The notes under the pieces: model-generated | Databases searched by the model: none | What the model was told of the DNA's origin: nothing | What the model saw: the letters and a program-made list of their open reading frames with translations, nothing else | In this document: positions 51,875 through 61,181 of the stretch, piece by piece | Numbering within the stretch: position 1 is the stretch's first letter | Layout: the number at the start of each line of letters is the position of its first letter | Assembly (NCBI RefSeq): GCF_019209935.1 | Contig: NZ_JAHUTN010000008.1 | Span: forward strand, 62,001-126,000 | Origin: Corynebacterium sp. TAE3-ERU16 | Lineage (GTDB): Bacteria > Actinomycetota > Actinomycetes > Mycobacteriales > Mycobacteriaceae | Length of the DNA stretch: 64,000 nucleotides | Direction: 5' to 3' | Made by a program: the position numbers and the translations under genes

Positions 51875-53360
51875 GCTTACCCCAGCGCAGAGCCGTCGAC
51901 ATCACGTCCGAGAACAACTCCCGGTCGACACCGGGCGGACCCGACACCGGCATGAGGTGCTGCGTCGCGACGGTGCGGGTCTCCGTGTACTTCGTCAACC
52001 CCACCGCCCCGTGGCGGCGCCCCAGTCCCGAGGCCCGCCAACCACCCATCGGGGCGGCCACCGAACCCCATGCCGCGGCGAAACCCTCGTTCACGTTCAC
52101 GGTGCCCGCGTGCACCCGCGACGCGATCCGGCGACCCGTCGAGGGTTTCGCCCAAACACTGGCATTCAGCCCGTAGGTGGTCTCGTTGGCCCGCTCCACC
52201 GCCTCGTCGACGCTGGCGACCGTCTCCAGGAACACCACCGGGCCGAACACCTCCCCGTCATACAGCTCCGCGTCCGGCGGCACATCCGTCAACACCGTCG
52301 GTGCGTAGAACGTCGGCCCCAGGTCCGGCAGCGGATGGCCGCCGGCCAGGATCCGCGCGCCCCTCGACACCGCGTCATCGACCATCGACCGCACCCGCTC
52401 CAGGTGCCCCGCGGAGATCAGACAACCCATGTCGACGTCCCAGCCCGGACCAGCCCCGACCGTCATCGCCGACACCTCCGCCAGGAACCGGGCGGTGAAG
52501 TCACCGGCGACCTCCTCGTGCACGTAGATCCGCTCCACGGAGATGCACAACTGGCCCGTGTTCGCGAAGCAGGCCTGCCGCGCGCCTCGCGCCGCGCGCG
52601 CCAGATCGGCGTCCGGGGCGACGATCAACGGATTCTTGCCACCCAACTCCGCCGAATAGCCGATCAACCGTTCCCCGGCCTTCGCACCAAGGATCCGGCC
52701 CGTCGCCGTGGACCCCGTGAACATCAGGTAGTCACACTCGTCGGCGATCGCCCCGCCGACCTCCTCACCGGGGCCGGGCAGCACCTGGAACAGCTCCGCC
52801 GGCAGACCCGCGGCGGACAGCAGCTCCGCCGCCTTCAGCGCCGTCAACGGTGTCGCCGAATCCGGTTTCAGCACCACCGCGTTGCCCGCCAAAAGAGCGG
52901 GTACCGCGTCGGAGACGGCCATCGACAGCGGATAGTTCCACGGGGAGATCACCCCGACCACGCCGACCGGTGCCCGCTCCACGACGGTGCGCGTCAACAC
53001 CGGTAACGCCCCCTTGACCCGCTCCGGCGCGAGCAGCCCGGCCGCCGCGAATGCGTAGTGCCGCGCCGTCACCGCCACATCGAGCACCTCATCGAACGCA
53101 CTGGCCCGGTTCTTGCCCGTCTCCGCCTGAATCAGATCGAGCAGCTCGTCCCGGTGCGACAGCACGAGATCATGGAACCGCAGCATGATCGACTTCCGCT
53201 CCGACACCGGCGTCGTCGCCCACACGGGCTGAGCCCGCCTCGCCACGGCGAACGCGGAACGGACATCCGCTCGCGTGTGGCCCGTCACCCGCCCCACCGT
53301 CCGACCGTCCGCCGGACAGGTGATCGTGATGGCAGCTGCAGTTGTGGAGGAATCAGTCAT
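51861..53360 (-). CDS. aldehyde dehydrogenase, succinate-semialdehyde type
   Basis: 499 residues, NAD(P)-dependent aldehyde dehydrogenase: SPWNYPL, FTGSTATGR, ELGGKNPLIVAPDAD (catalytic Glu) and NTGQLCISVERIYV (catalytic Cys). It resembles GabD2-type succinate-semialdehyde dehydrogenases of corynebacteria and mycobacteria; the substrate is not proven. ATG 53360 with GGAG 4 nt upstream; only 12 bp separate it from the divergent SDR start. Confidence 0.88.
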   Translation of the reverse strand: MTDSSTTAAAITITCPADGRTVGRVTGHTRADVRSAFAVARRAQPVWATTPVSERKSIMLRFHDLVLSHRDELLDLIQAETGKNRASAFDEVLDVAVTARHYAFAAAGLLAPERVKGALPVLTRTVVERAPVGVVGVISPWNYPLSMAVSDAVPALLAGNAVVLKPDSATPLTALKAAELLSAAGLPAELFQVLPGPGEEVGGAIADECDYLMFTGSTATGRILGAKAGERLIGYSAELGGKNPLIVAPDADLARAARGARQACFANTGQLCISVERIYVHEEVAGDFTARFLAEVSAMTVGAGPGWDVDMGCLISAGHLERVRSMVDDAVSRGARILAGGHPLPDLGPTFYAPTVLTDVPPDAELYDGEVFGPVVFLETVASVDEAVERANETTYGLNASVWAKPSTGRRIASRVHAGTVNVNEGFAAAWGSVAAPMGGWRASGLGRRHGAVGLTKYTETRTVATQHLMPVSGPPGVDRELFSDVMSTALRWGKRVLR

Positions 53361-53365
53361 ACACT
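53360..53365 (+). promoter_or_regulatory. -10 element of leaderless SDR transcript
   Basis: TACACT lies 7 bp before the SDR ATG and partly within the divergent aldehyde dehydrogenase start region. Confidence 0.45.
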
Positions 53366-53372
53366 CCAACCT

Positions 53373-54140
53373 ATGGGAAACATCTTCATCTCGGGCGGCG
53401 CCCGGGGAATTGGAGCAGCCGTCGCCGGCCGCTTCCTCCGCGAGGGCTGGACCGTCGGCGTCTACGACATCTCCCTCGACGGCCCCGACATCAGCGAGGA
53501 ACAGGGCGGCACGATGATCAGCGGCCACCTCGACGTCACAGATCCGGGCAGCTGGGACGCCGCACTCGCCGAATTCACCGCCCACACCGGAGGACGACTC
53601 GACGTGCTCGACAACAACGCCGGCATCATCGCCGACGGGCACCTCGCCGGGATGGACCCCGGACACATCGCCGCACAGATCAACGTCAACTGCCTCGGCG
53701 TCACCCTAGGTGCCCGTGCCGCCCACCCCCATCTCGCGGCGACACCCGGATCGCATCTCGTGAATATGGCCTCCGCCTCCGCTATCTACGGGCAACCCGA
53801 CATCAGCGTCTACTCCGCCACCAAGTTCTACGTCGCCGGTCTCACCGAGGCACTGAACCTCGAATGGCACGACGACGGCATCCGCGTCGTCGACCTGTGG
53901 CCCCTCTGGGCCAAAACCAGCCTCGCTGACGTCGACGCCGGATCCGTCCGCCGCCTCGGCGTCAACATCACACCCGAGGCCGTCGCCGACATTCTCTGGG
54001 ACGCCGTGCACCCCACCAACCGTCTCACCCGGGCGAAGGTTCACTACGACGTGTCCACCACCGACCGCATCATGCACACCGCCCGCGAACTCACCCCGCA
54101 CTGGATGGGGAAGATCGTCACCAGGCTGGTCGCCGGTTGA
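53373..54140 (+). CDS. short-chain dehydrogenase/reductase
   Basis: 255 residues with the SDR cofactor motif GGARGIGAA near residue 8, NNAG near 87 and catalytic YSATK near 146. ATG 53373, probably leaderless. Substrate unknown. Its stop overlaps the sirtuin start as TTGA, so the two are coupled. Confidence 0.9.
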   Translation: MGNIFISGGARGIGAAVAGRFLREGWTVGVYDISLDGPDISEEQGGTMISGHLDVTDPGSWDAALAEFTAHTGGRLDVLDNNAGIIADGHLAGMDPGHIAAQINVNCLGVTLGARAAHPHLAATPGSHLVNMASASAIYGQPDISVYSATKFYVAGLTEALNLEWHDDGIRVVDLWPLWAKTSLADVDAGSVRRLGVNITPEAVADILWDAVHPTNRLTRAKVHYDVSTTDRIMHTARELTPHWMGKIVTRLVAG

Positions 54141-55072
54141 CCAGCTTCACCCCGGACATCGCCCGCATCCACGCCTCCGCACTCCGCTCCATCTCCCGCG
54201 TCGTCCGGGAAACCGCACGACCCACGCCGCCGGATGACGCACTGACCGCCACCGCCGATGCACTACGTCGTGGCGGGGCCCTCGTGCTCACCGGCGCCGG
54301 GGTGTCCACCGACTCCGGGATCCCCGACTACCGCGGACCGGCAGGGTCCCTCACCCGCGGACGCCCGATGACCTACCAGGAGTTCCGCCACGATCCCGTG
54401 GCACTCCACCGCTACTGGGCCCGCAGCTTCATCGGCTGGCGGCACATGGCCGGTGCGGAGCCGAACCGCACCCACCACACCCTCGTCGAACTCGAACGCG
54501 CCGGTCTGATCACCGGGATCGTCACCCAGAACGTCGACGGTCTCCACACCGCCGCCGGATCCCGCACCGTCATCGGACTGCACGGTGATCTCTCCGTCGT
54601 CGTCTGCCTCCGCTGCGGCACCCGCGAACCGCGCCCCGACCTCGACCGCCGTCTCGCCGCGGCGAATCCGGGATACCTCGAGTGTGCCCGGGCCGTGGGC
54701 ACGGGGGACGTCCGCCCCGACGGCGACATCGACCTCACACCGGACATCGTCACCCGTTTCCGGCTCGTCGGCTGCATCCACTGCGGTTCGAGACTCCTCA
54801 AACCCGATGTCGTCTACTTCGGTGAACCCGTCCCGACAGACCGGCGTGCCACCGTCAACAGGCTCCTCCACAACTCGCGTGCCCTCGTCGTCATGGGCAG
54901 TTCACTAGCCGTCATGAGCGGATACCGCATCGCGCTCGACGCCGGCCGCGCCGGGCTTCCCCTCATCGTCATCAACGGTGGACCGGGGCGCGCCGACACC
55001 CGCGCCGACATCCTGTGGCGCACGAGCGTCTCCGACGCCTCCGACCTGATCCTCGACGCCCTGGAGCTGTGA
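54137..55072 (+). CDS. Sir2-family NAD-dependent protein deacylase
   Basis: 311 residues. GAGVSTDSGIPDYRGP is the NAD-binding sirtuin motif, TQNVDGLH and LHGDL follow (catalytic His), CLRC and CIHC form the zinc site, and GSSLAV is present. It removes acyl groups from lysines. TTG start inside the SDR stop; its end shares a base with the next start (TGATG). Confidence 0.93.
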   Translation: MTSFTPDIARIHASALRSISRVVRETARPTPPDDALTATADALRRGGALVLTGAGVSTDSGIPDYRGPAGSLTRGRPMTYQEFRHDPVALHRYWARSFIGWRHMAGAEPNRTHHTLVELERAGLITGIVTQNVDGLHTAAGSRTVIGLHGDLSVVVCLRCGTREPRPDLDRRLAAANPGYLECARAVGTGDVRPDGDIDLTPDIVTRFRLVGCIHCGSRLLKPDVVYFGEPVPTDRRATVNRLLHNSRALVVMGSSLAVMSGYRIALDAGRAGLPLIVINGGPGRADTRADILWRTSVSDASDLILDALEL

Positions 55073-55995
55073 TGCGTATCCTGTCCCACTGCATCCTCAC
55101 AGCGGCTCTGGTCCGGGCGTTCCTGCCCGGGAACCCGACCACCACCTGGCCCGTCATCGCCCACCTCACGGCATTTCCGGTCGTGATCGGCGCGGGGCTG
55201 GGCCTCATCGGTGCCGTCGGTGTGCCCCGGCGGCGGTTCCGGGTGCTGCCCGTCGCGGGCACGGTACTCGTCATAGCCGGTGCGGGGAGTTTCCTGCCCG
55301 CCCAGCGGCCCACCGTCAGTGATGCGGGAGCCGACGGGGAAGGGGAACCCGTCGTGCTCGAGTGGAACACCGGCGGTTCCGTCACCACGGAGAACCTCGC
55401 CGCCCTCATCCGGGACGTCCACCCCGACATCGCGGTTCTCCCCGAGTATTCCGGTGAGGTTCCTGCCGGCTACCGGTCCTTCGTCAGCGGAGGGACACCC
55501 GTCACGGTTCTCACCGCAGACGGGCTCGGGGACTACCGGACCACAGAGGTCCCCGGGTCCTCCCGTGTCACATTCGGCACCATTCACGTTTCGTCCGGGC
55601 ACCCCGGGACAGGGAAACCGGATGTCATCGGTCTCCACACCGCGCCTCCACTGCCTGGTCTCATGGACCGGTGGCGCGGTGATCTGGGAGCCGTCGCCGC
55701 TCTCGCCGCGGCGAACCCCGGCGCCCTGATCATCGGTGATCTCAACGCCGTGCTCCGGCACGGTGACCTGGCGCGGATCGACACGCACACGGATGCGGTG
55801 GCCGCCGCACCGATCTTCGGTGGGGGAACATGGCCGACCTCCCTCCCCGGATGGGCACGTTCACCCATCGACCACATCCTCATCCCCGACGGATGGAGTG
55901 TCGTCGACGGTGGCGTCCACATCATCGGATCCGGGCAATCCGATCACGCTCCCGTCGTCGTACGTGTACGGCGGAGACAGGAATCGTTCCCGTAA
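55072..55995 (+). CDS. membrane-anchored endonuclease/exonuclease/phosphatase (EEP) family protein
   Basis: 307 residues: three predicted N-terminal membrane helices (~1-75), then an EEP domain facing outside, with VVLEWNTGG (metal-binding Glu), IIGDLNAVL (GDxNA) and SDHAPVVV (catalytic His). Such proteins act on phosphodiesters or lipids; the target is unknown. ATG 55072 overlaps the sirtuin stop (TGATG). Last gene of the SDR-sirtuin unit. Confidence 0.85.
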   Translation: MRILSHCILTAALVRAFLPGNPTTTWPVIAHLTAFPVVIGAGLGLIGAVGVPRRRFRVLPVAGTVLVIAGAGSFLPAQRPTVSDAGADGEGEPVVLEWNTGGSVTTENLAALIRDVHPDIAVLPEYSGEVPAGYRSFVSGGTPVTVLTADGLGDYRTTEVPGSSRVTFGTIHVSSGHPGTGKPDVIGLHTAPPLPGLMDRWRGDLGAVAALAAANPGALIIGDLNAVLRHGDLARIDTHTDAVAAAPIFGGGTWPTSLPGWARSPIDHILIPDGWSVVDGGVHIIGSGQSDHAPVVVRVRRRQESFP

Positions 55996-56744
55996 CCGTC
56001 GGGGGATGTGCGGACCGGCGCCGGGGTGGAACCGGTGAACCTTCGGGACAAAGCCCGATGCGGGGGCGCGGCCGGTTCCCGGGCGGACCGCGTCGGCAGG
56101 TGTCATCCCACTCATCCGTGGACCGGCTGATGGTGGCGGGGCCGTCGGTGTGGCGGTTTTGCTGAGTTCCAGTCGAACGAGGAATCCCCGGGGAAGTTTG
56201 TTCCGCCCTGTCACGGGACTCCGGTCCATGATTCCGGTGCGTGCGCTCTCCGTGGTCGGGCCCGGCGGACCGACGGGATCGGGATGTTGTGGTGCCGGAC
56301 ACCGATCTCCCGACGGATCGGTGGGTGGTTGACGGGGATTCGCTGAGTGAAATTAACCTGGATGAGCGAAACAGTGAGAAAAAACTGATAAAAAAATGAG
56401 GGGTTATCAGTATAAAAATACAGAAGATTTGTGGAAAGTTTGCCTGATTATCCTTATCATGAAAAACGTATCCAGCGGTCGCAGATGTACCAACGCTACT
56501 TCTGGCCGCGATAATGGGTGCAATTCTGTATCTTCCGACGTTGCTGTTGGACGGAATCGGATGTTTTCCGCTTTCATCGTTCCGGTTGGTGGCCGCCGAC
56601 AAAACTGTGCCTGAGAGCATGGCCGGAGAACAGCGCGCATGGTCCATTCACCGAATGGGTCCGATCGGTTCGGAGGTTTCCCCTGGATGAGCTGTTCCGG
56701 GGGCAGACATTTATCGAGAACTACCGAGATTGATGGAGGACAAC
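55996..56744. other. A/T-rich intergenic region upstream of the stress-type gene
   Basis: 749 bp without a credible gene. A markedly A/T-rich core (~56340-56475) contrasts with the ~65% GC surroundings and carries an 8 bp inverted repeat ACTGATAA (56384-56391)/TTATCAGT (56404-56411). GATAAT near 56511 is a -10-like hexamer. It probably holds the promoter and operator of the gene at 56745. Confidence 0.6.
56384..56411. promoter_or_regulatory. inverted repeat, possible operator
   Basis: 8 bp arms ACTGATAA and TTATCAGT with a 12 bp spacer; a further GATTATCCTTATCA lies at ~56447-56460. Confidence 0.4.
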
Positions 56745-57266
56745 ATGAGCCAGGAAACAACGAACATCAACCAGGGTGAGGTTGCGGTATTCGACTCGCT
56801 GGAGGCGGCGACCGAAGCGGTCAGGAAGCTCGGTGAAGCTGGATTCCCCATCGAACATGTTTCCGTGATCACCCAGAACCTGGAGAGCACGACTGAGGTT
56901 CACGGATTCATCAACGGCAAGGATGTCGCCAAGTCCGACGCCAAGTTCGGCGCCTGGTTCGGCGGTATCTTCGGCCTTCTGTCCGGGTCGGCTCTCCTTC
57001 TGGTTCCGGGTGTCGGGCCTGTCGTGGTCGCCGGTTCCCTCGCGGCGGCGCTCGCCGGTGGTGTCGAAGGTGCGGCCGCCTTCAGCGCACTGGGTGGTGT
57101 GGTTGGTGCGGTCACCGGTCATTTCGTGGCCAAGAAGCATCTGCCGAAGCTCACCGAGCACCTGACGGCGGGTCGTTTCCTGCTGGTCGCACAGAGTGCC
57201 GATGAGGCCGACCTGGAACGCGCCCGTGAGATCCTCGGCGCCGACAACCTGGTGGAGACCTCCTAG
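56745..57266 (+). CDS. general stress protein 17M-like (YflT-domain) protein
   Basis: 173 residues: an N-terminal ferredoxin-like domain (EVAVFDSLEAATEAVRKLGE, PIEHVSVITQ) of the GSP17M/YflT type, a central hydrophobic Gly-zipper stretch (~60-115), and a repeat of the ferredoxin-like end (AGRFLLVAQ). Such proteins are often induced by heat, osmotic or general stress. ATG 56745 with GGAGGA 5 nt upstream. Preceded by an A/T-rich regulatory region. Confidence 0.75.
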   Translation: MSQETTNINQGEVAVFDSLEAATEAVRKLGEAGFPIEHVSVITQNLESTTEVHGFINGKDVAKSDAKFGAWFGGIFGLLSGSALLLVPGVGPVVVAGSLAAALAGGVEGAAAFSALGGVVGAVTGHFVAKKHLPKLTEHLTAGRFLLVAQSADEADLERAREILGADNLVETS

Positions 57267-57291
57267 GATTCTCCTTCTGCGGCACGAGGTC

Positions 57292-57331
57292 GGCGGGTCC
57301 CGGGAGTGGTACGACCACCCCGGGGCCCGCC
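57292..57331. terminator. bidirectional terminator
   Basis: An imperfect long GC-rich stem (GGCGGG, CCCGGG and TGGT on the left, ACCA, CCGGGG and CCCGCC on the right) around a 3 nt loop, between two convergent genes. Confidence 0.7.
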
Positions 57332-57336
57332 CCGTC

Positions 57337-58284
57337 TCAGCCCACCGCCGGTCCACCCGTGACGTGGGCACGCCGGAACCACAGGGTGATGATTCCCGCG
57401 ACGAGAACCCCGGCGATGTTGATCAGGAGCTGGAGTAGTGCTTCCCCGGACCGGCTCCAGTCACCGTTGACTGCGGCCAGTGCACAGAAACCGGCCGCCG
57501 GTACCGTCGTGATGGAGATGAACACCCCGACAAGTGCGGTGGACTTCCGGGAGGTCAGGGCGAGCATTCCGGCCATTCCCGCCAGGAGTGCCACGATGAG
57601 CGAATAGGGGCCGACCTGATAGACGAAGGAGACACTCCCCAGGTCGTCCAGTGAATCCCCGGGGAGAATTCCGGCGCTCCGGGCGAGGAGCGCGGCTAAT
57701 CCGGTTGCGGCGATCCCCACCGGGAATCCCACGGTGATAGCTGATGCGGCCTCGACCGCCAGTCTCCGACGTTGTCCCACCACCGCAACCGCGAGACCCG
57801 CGAGAGGCCCGAAATCCGGGCTCACCACCATCGCCCCGACGATGAGAACCGCTGAATGCGTTATCACGCCTATCGCCGCCAACAGGCACGCGATGACGAG
57901 GAATATGAGGAACTCGGGATTGAGTTCACTTCCCTCGTCGGTCTGTTCAATCAGTTCGTCCCACACGAGAGGGTCCGCACCTGAGTGTGCCGCGACATCT
58001 TCACAGGCCGCGTCGACCGTCCGCGACACCACGAGATCGATGTCACGGAAACTGATCTCACCCGACTCATCGACACCGAGTTCCGTCAGATCGTCCACCA
58101 GGGGCTGGATGAGTCCCCGGGGAATGACCGCCTCGATGACGTCCCCGGGCGGTGAGAGCGCGGCGTCGCGGCTCCGGATCAGATGGGTGACACCGCGAAC
58201 GTCGCTGAGCAGATCAACCACGGGGGCGCTCTGCGCCCGGGTGCAGATGACCCTCAGTACCGTGACGTCACCGCTCGATTTCAT
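57337..58284 (-). CDS. DUF389 membrane protein
   Basis: 315 residues: a soluble N-terminal domain (~1-125) and about six membrane helices with MVVSPDFGPLAGLAVAVV, the DUF389 hallmark (MxxSPxxGPxxG). Found in many bacteria; function is not established. Single gene, ATG start. Confidence 0.85.
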   Translation of the reverse strand: MKSSGDVTVLRVICTRAQSAPVVDLLSDVRGVTHLIRSRDAALSPPGDVIEAVIPRGLIQPLVDDLTELGVDESGEISFRDIDLVVSRTVDAACEDVAAHSGADPLVWDELIEQTDEGSELNPEFLIFLVIACLLAAIGVITHSAVLIVGAMVVSPDFGPLAGLAVAVVGQRRRLAVEAASAITVGFPVGIAATGLAALLARSAGILPGDSLDDLGSVSFVYQVGPYSLIVALLAGMAGMLALTSRKSTALVGVFISITTVPAAGFCALAAVNGDWSRSGEALLQLLINIAGVLVAGIITLWFRRAHVTGGPAVG

Positions 58285-58449
58285 GGGATCCCACCATCCG
58301 ACTCATGGTGGTGACTATACCCAGGGCCGTGGGCCGCGACAGGGGTACGGGCCGGTCCCGGACAGACACGGACCCCGGGGATCGTCCGGGGTCACCCGAG
58401 CCGTTCCACGACGAGGTCCGTCCGCACGGATGGCATCCGGAGGTGCCGC

Positions 58450-59817
58450 TCACCGTGCAGCCGCCCGACGCAACTCCCGGTGCGCCAACCCGGTGGACAC
58501 GATGAGCAGAGCGGTGCCCATGATCAGTGCACCGGGGAGACGGCCGCCGGTGGCCGTCAGTGGCCACGCGGGCATCGCCGGTAACCAGAGCGCTGTGTCG
58601 GCCAGGACTGAACCGCCGAGGGTGACGGACAGGACCGTGAGGAACACGGTCGCGGCGATCACCGCCCCCGGCCCGGTACGGACGCACAGCGCCAGTGCCG
58701 CCGTGACCATGACCGTGCCGACCACGATCAGCAGTCCCGACACCCGCAGGACCTCCGGGAGCGGCGTTCCACGCAGTGCGAGGACGGCGCCGGTCCCGAG
58801 TCCCACGGTGGACACCAGCACGTCGAGCCAGACGATGACCCCCCGGATCACCCGCCGTGCCCGGTGGACGGTGATCCGCCATGCGGGCTGCAGCGCGGTC
58901 CAGGTGACCACGGCCGCGACACCGCAGCCCAGGGGCAGGATCAGGTGCACCACGAGGTCCGCGGTCCACGATCCGGCGACGGTGATCAGCGCCAGCGCCC
59001 CGAGAGTGAGTGGGGTGAGCGAGGTGCGGAGCAGCGCGTGGCTCAGTGCCGCGCCTGTCCACGCCCGTCCCTTCCACACGTCTACTGCGGGTTCGGCGGT
59101 CCAGGTTCCGGTGTGTGATGTGGTCGCTCCGGTTGATCCGTCGGGTCGGGTGCGGGGTGCCCCGATGAGGACGTACGCGGTGGCGGCGACGACCGCGAAC
59201 ACCAGGCAGAGGACCGTGACGGGGATCGGGGATTCAGTGGCGAGCGGATCGCCCGGGTCGAGGGGGACGGCATTGGAGTGGACACCGAGTACCGGCAGCA
59301 TGATTCGTACCGCCCACGTCGGTGGAAGGAGGATCCACAGCGGATGTTCCGCCGTCAGCGTGCCCGTCACCTGCCACACCACCGCGACCAGGAGAGCCGG
59401 GATCAGACCGATCCACCGGCTGATCACGCCGAACAGTGCGACGAGACCGGCGGCGCCGATCCAGGCGCACACCCAGGCCACCGGCATCAGGAGAGTGCCG
59501 AAATCGCAGGCGAGCATCGCCGCCAGGATGATCAGCAGGACGATGAGGCGCCCGCCCCGGATCAGACGCGGTGACACCGGCCGGGTCCCCGTCCCGCCCT
59601 CCCGGCAGGTCTTCTCCCGCTTCTCCGGGAGGCCGGAGAGCAGTGCCATGAGCGGTGCAGCCATGCCGGTGACGTAGAGCGCCTGCCAGGCGCCGCGGCC
59701 GGCATCCGAGTAGCTGGTGAGGAGCCCCAGTCCGGCAAGGGCGAAACCGAGGAGCGGGAAGTAGGCGACGGTCGTGTTCTTCGTGCGGACGAGTTCCGCC
59801 CGCATCACGCGGATCAT
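58450..59817 (-). CDS. ABC transporter permease
   Basis: 455 residues with ~12 membrane helices in two groups of six (~20-220 and ~265-455). It begins MIRVMRAELVRTKNTTVAYF, the start pattern of lantibiotic-immunity or antimicrobial-export permeases. ATG overlaps the ATPase stop (ATGA). Last gene of the sensor-regulator-transporter operon; export or resistance role inferred. Confidence 0.82.
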   Translation of the reverse strand: MIRVMRAELVRTKNTTVAYFPLLGFALAGLGLLTSYSDAGRGAWQALYVTGMAAPLMALLSGLPEKREKTCREGGTGTRPVSPRLIRGGRLIVLLIILAAMLACDFGTLLMPVAWVCAWIGAAGLVALFGVISRWIGLIPALLVAVVWQVTGTLTAEHPLWILLPPTWAVRIMLPVLGVHSNAVPLDPGDPLATESPIPVTVLCLVFAVVAATAYVLIGAPRTRPDGSTGATTSHTGTWTAEPAVDVWKGRAWTGAALSHALLRTSLTPLTLGALALITVAGSWTADLVVHLILPLGCGVAAVVTWTALQPAWRITVHRARRVIRGVIVWLDVLVSTVGLGTGAVLALRGTPLPEVLRVSGLLIVVGTVMVTAALALCVRTGPGAVIAATVFLTVLSVTLGGSVLADTALWLPAMPAWPLTATGGRLPGALIMGTALLIVSTGLAHRELRRAAAR

Positions 59818-60497
59818 CGGATCGCCGTGAGGTCGAGGAACCGGGACTCGAGTTCGCCGGCCGGCGCGAAGGCGTCGAGTGGGCCGGAGTAGGCGGCCCG
59901 CCCGTCGTGGAGCACGGTGATGTCGTCGGCGGTGCGGGCGATCTCACCGAGCTGGTGTGAACTGATCAGCACCGTCCCACCGGCGTCGGCGTAGCCACGC
60001 AGGAGTCCCCGCAGTGCGACGGTGCCCTCCGGGTCGAGGCCGTTCTGCGGTTCGTCGAGAAGCAGGATCCGTGGCCCACCCAGCAGGGCGACGGCCAACG
60101 CCAGACGGGATCTCATGCCGGTGGAGAAACTGCGCACCTTCTTCCGCCCCGTACCGGTCAGGCCCACCACCCCGAGAACCCGGTCGATCTCGGCGTCGTC
60201 GAGGCCGAGGAGCAGGGTCTGGACACGGAGGTTGTCCCGTGCGTTCAGGTGCGGGTACAGCGCCGGCCCGTTGACCGAGGCGCCCACCGACGCCCGGTCC
60301 ACCTCCACCGTGCCGTCGGCCCGGTCCTCGAGTCCGAGGATGATCCGGAAACACGTGGATTTGCCCGCACCGTTCCGGCCGACCAGGGCGTGGATGCGGC
60401 CCCGCTCGACGGTCATGTCGAATCCGTCCAGGACCCGCTGGCCCCGGTAGCTGATGGAGAGATCGCGGCACTCGATCGCCGGTTCGTGGTTGCTCAT
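59814..60497 (-). CDS. ABC transporter ATP-binding protein
   Basis: 227 residues: Walker A GRNGAGKST, signature FSTGMRSRLALA (variant of LSGGQ), Walker B ILLLDEPQNGLDP, and the H-loop SSHQL. This signature type is common in bacitracin/lantibiotic resistance transporters. ATG 60497; pairs with the permease downstream. Confidence 0.92.
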   Translation of the reverse strand: MSNHEPAIECRDLSISYRGQRVLDGFDMTVERGRIHALVGRNGAGKSTCFRIILGLEDRADGTVEVDRASVGASVNGPALYPHLNARDNLRVQTLLLGLDDAEIDRVLGVVGLTGTGRKKVRSFSTGMRSRLALAVALLGGPRILLLDEPQNGLDPEGTVALRGLLRGYADAGGTVLISSHQLGEIARTADDITVLHDGRAAYSGPLDAFAPAGELESRFLDLTAIR

Positions 60498-60548
60498 GGC
60501 ACCAGTGAAACGTCGGCCGGCCTCCGGCACATCCGCCGCGCGGGGGAA

Positions 60549-61181
60549 TCAGAGGTGCAGCTCGTGGTCCCGGGCCCACAGTGCGAGTCCCACCCGGTCC
60601 CGGGTCCCCGTCTTCGCCAGCAGACGGGAGATGTACGTCTTCACCGTCGCCTCACCGATGTGCAGGTCGGCGGCGATCTCGGCGTTGGTCCGGGCCCGGG
60701 CGATTCCCGCCAGAACGTCCCGCTCGCGGTCCGTCAACGGGTCCGTGGGCGGGGTGGGCGTGCGTCCGCGGAACACCCGCAGCACATAGTCCGTGACCCC
60801 CGGAGAGAGCACCGACGCCCCGGCGTCCACCCGCCGTACGGCGTCGATCAGCGCTTCCGGCCCGCAGTCCTTCAGGAGGAAACCGTGCACACCCGTGGTC
60901 AGGGCGTCGCGGACCAGCTCGTGCGCGTCGAACGTCGTCAGCATCAGCACCCGGACGCCCGGGTGCCGGGCGAGGATCTCACGCGCCACCCCGATCCCGT
61001 CGACCCGCGGCATCTGGATGTCCAGCACCGCGACATCGATCCGGTGTGCGGCGACCGCCTCCAGGGCCTCCGCGCCGTCGGCGGCGGTGGCGGCGACCTC
61101 GATGTCCGGCTGGGTCGACAGGGTCATCTCCAGCGCCTGGACCACCAGCGGCTGATCGTCCGCGAGCAGCACCCGGATCAC
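60549..61181 (-). CDS. NarL/LuxR-type response regulator
   Basis: 210 residues. Receiver domain with acidic pair DDQP, phosphorylated Asp in VAVLDIQMP (~53), and Lys in LLKD; C-terminal LuxR helix-turn-helix LTDRERDVLAGIARARTNAEI and GEATVKTYISRLLAKTG. The GTG start overlaps the kinase stop (GTGA). It likely activates the downstream transporter genes. Confidence 0.95.
   Translation of the reverse strand: MIRVLLADDQPLVVQALEMTLSTQPDIEVAATAADGAEALEAVAAHRIDVAVLDIQMPRVDGIGVAREILARHPGVRVLMLTTFDAHELVRDALTTGVHGFLLKDCGPEALIDAVRRVDAGASVLSPGVTDYVLRVFRGRTPTPPTDPLTDRERDVLAGIARARTNAEIAADLHIGEATVKTYISRLLAKTGTRDRVGLALWARDHELHL

Noticed and set aside
56396-56733. Short plus-strand frames in the A/T-rich gap
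   Set aside because: No ribosome site, no recognisable motif, and overlapping frames of similar length.
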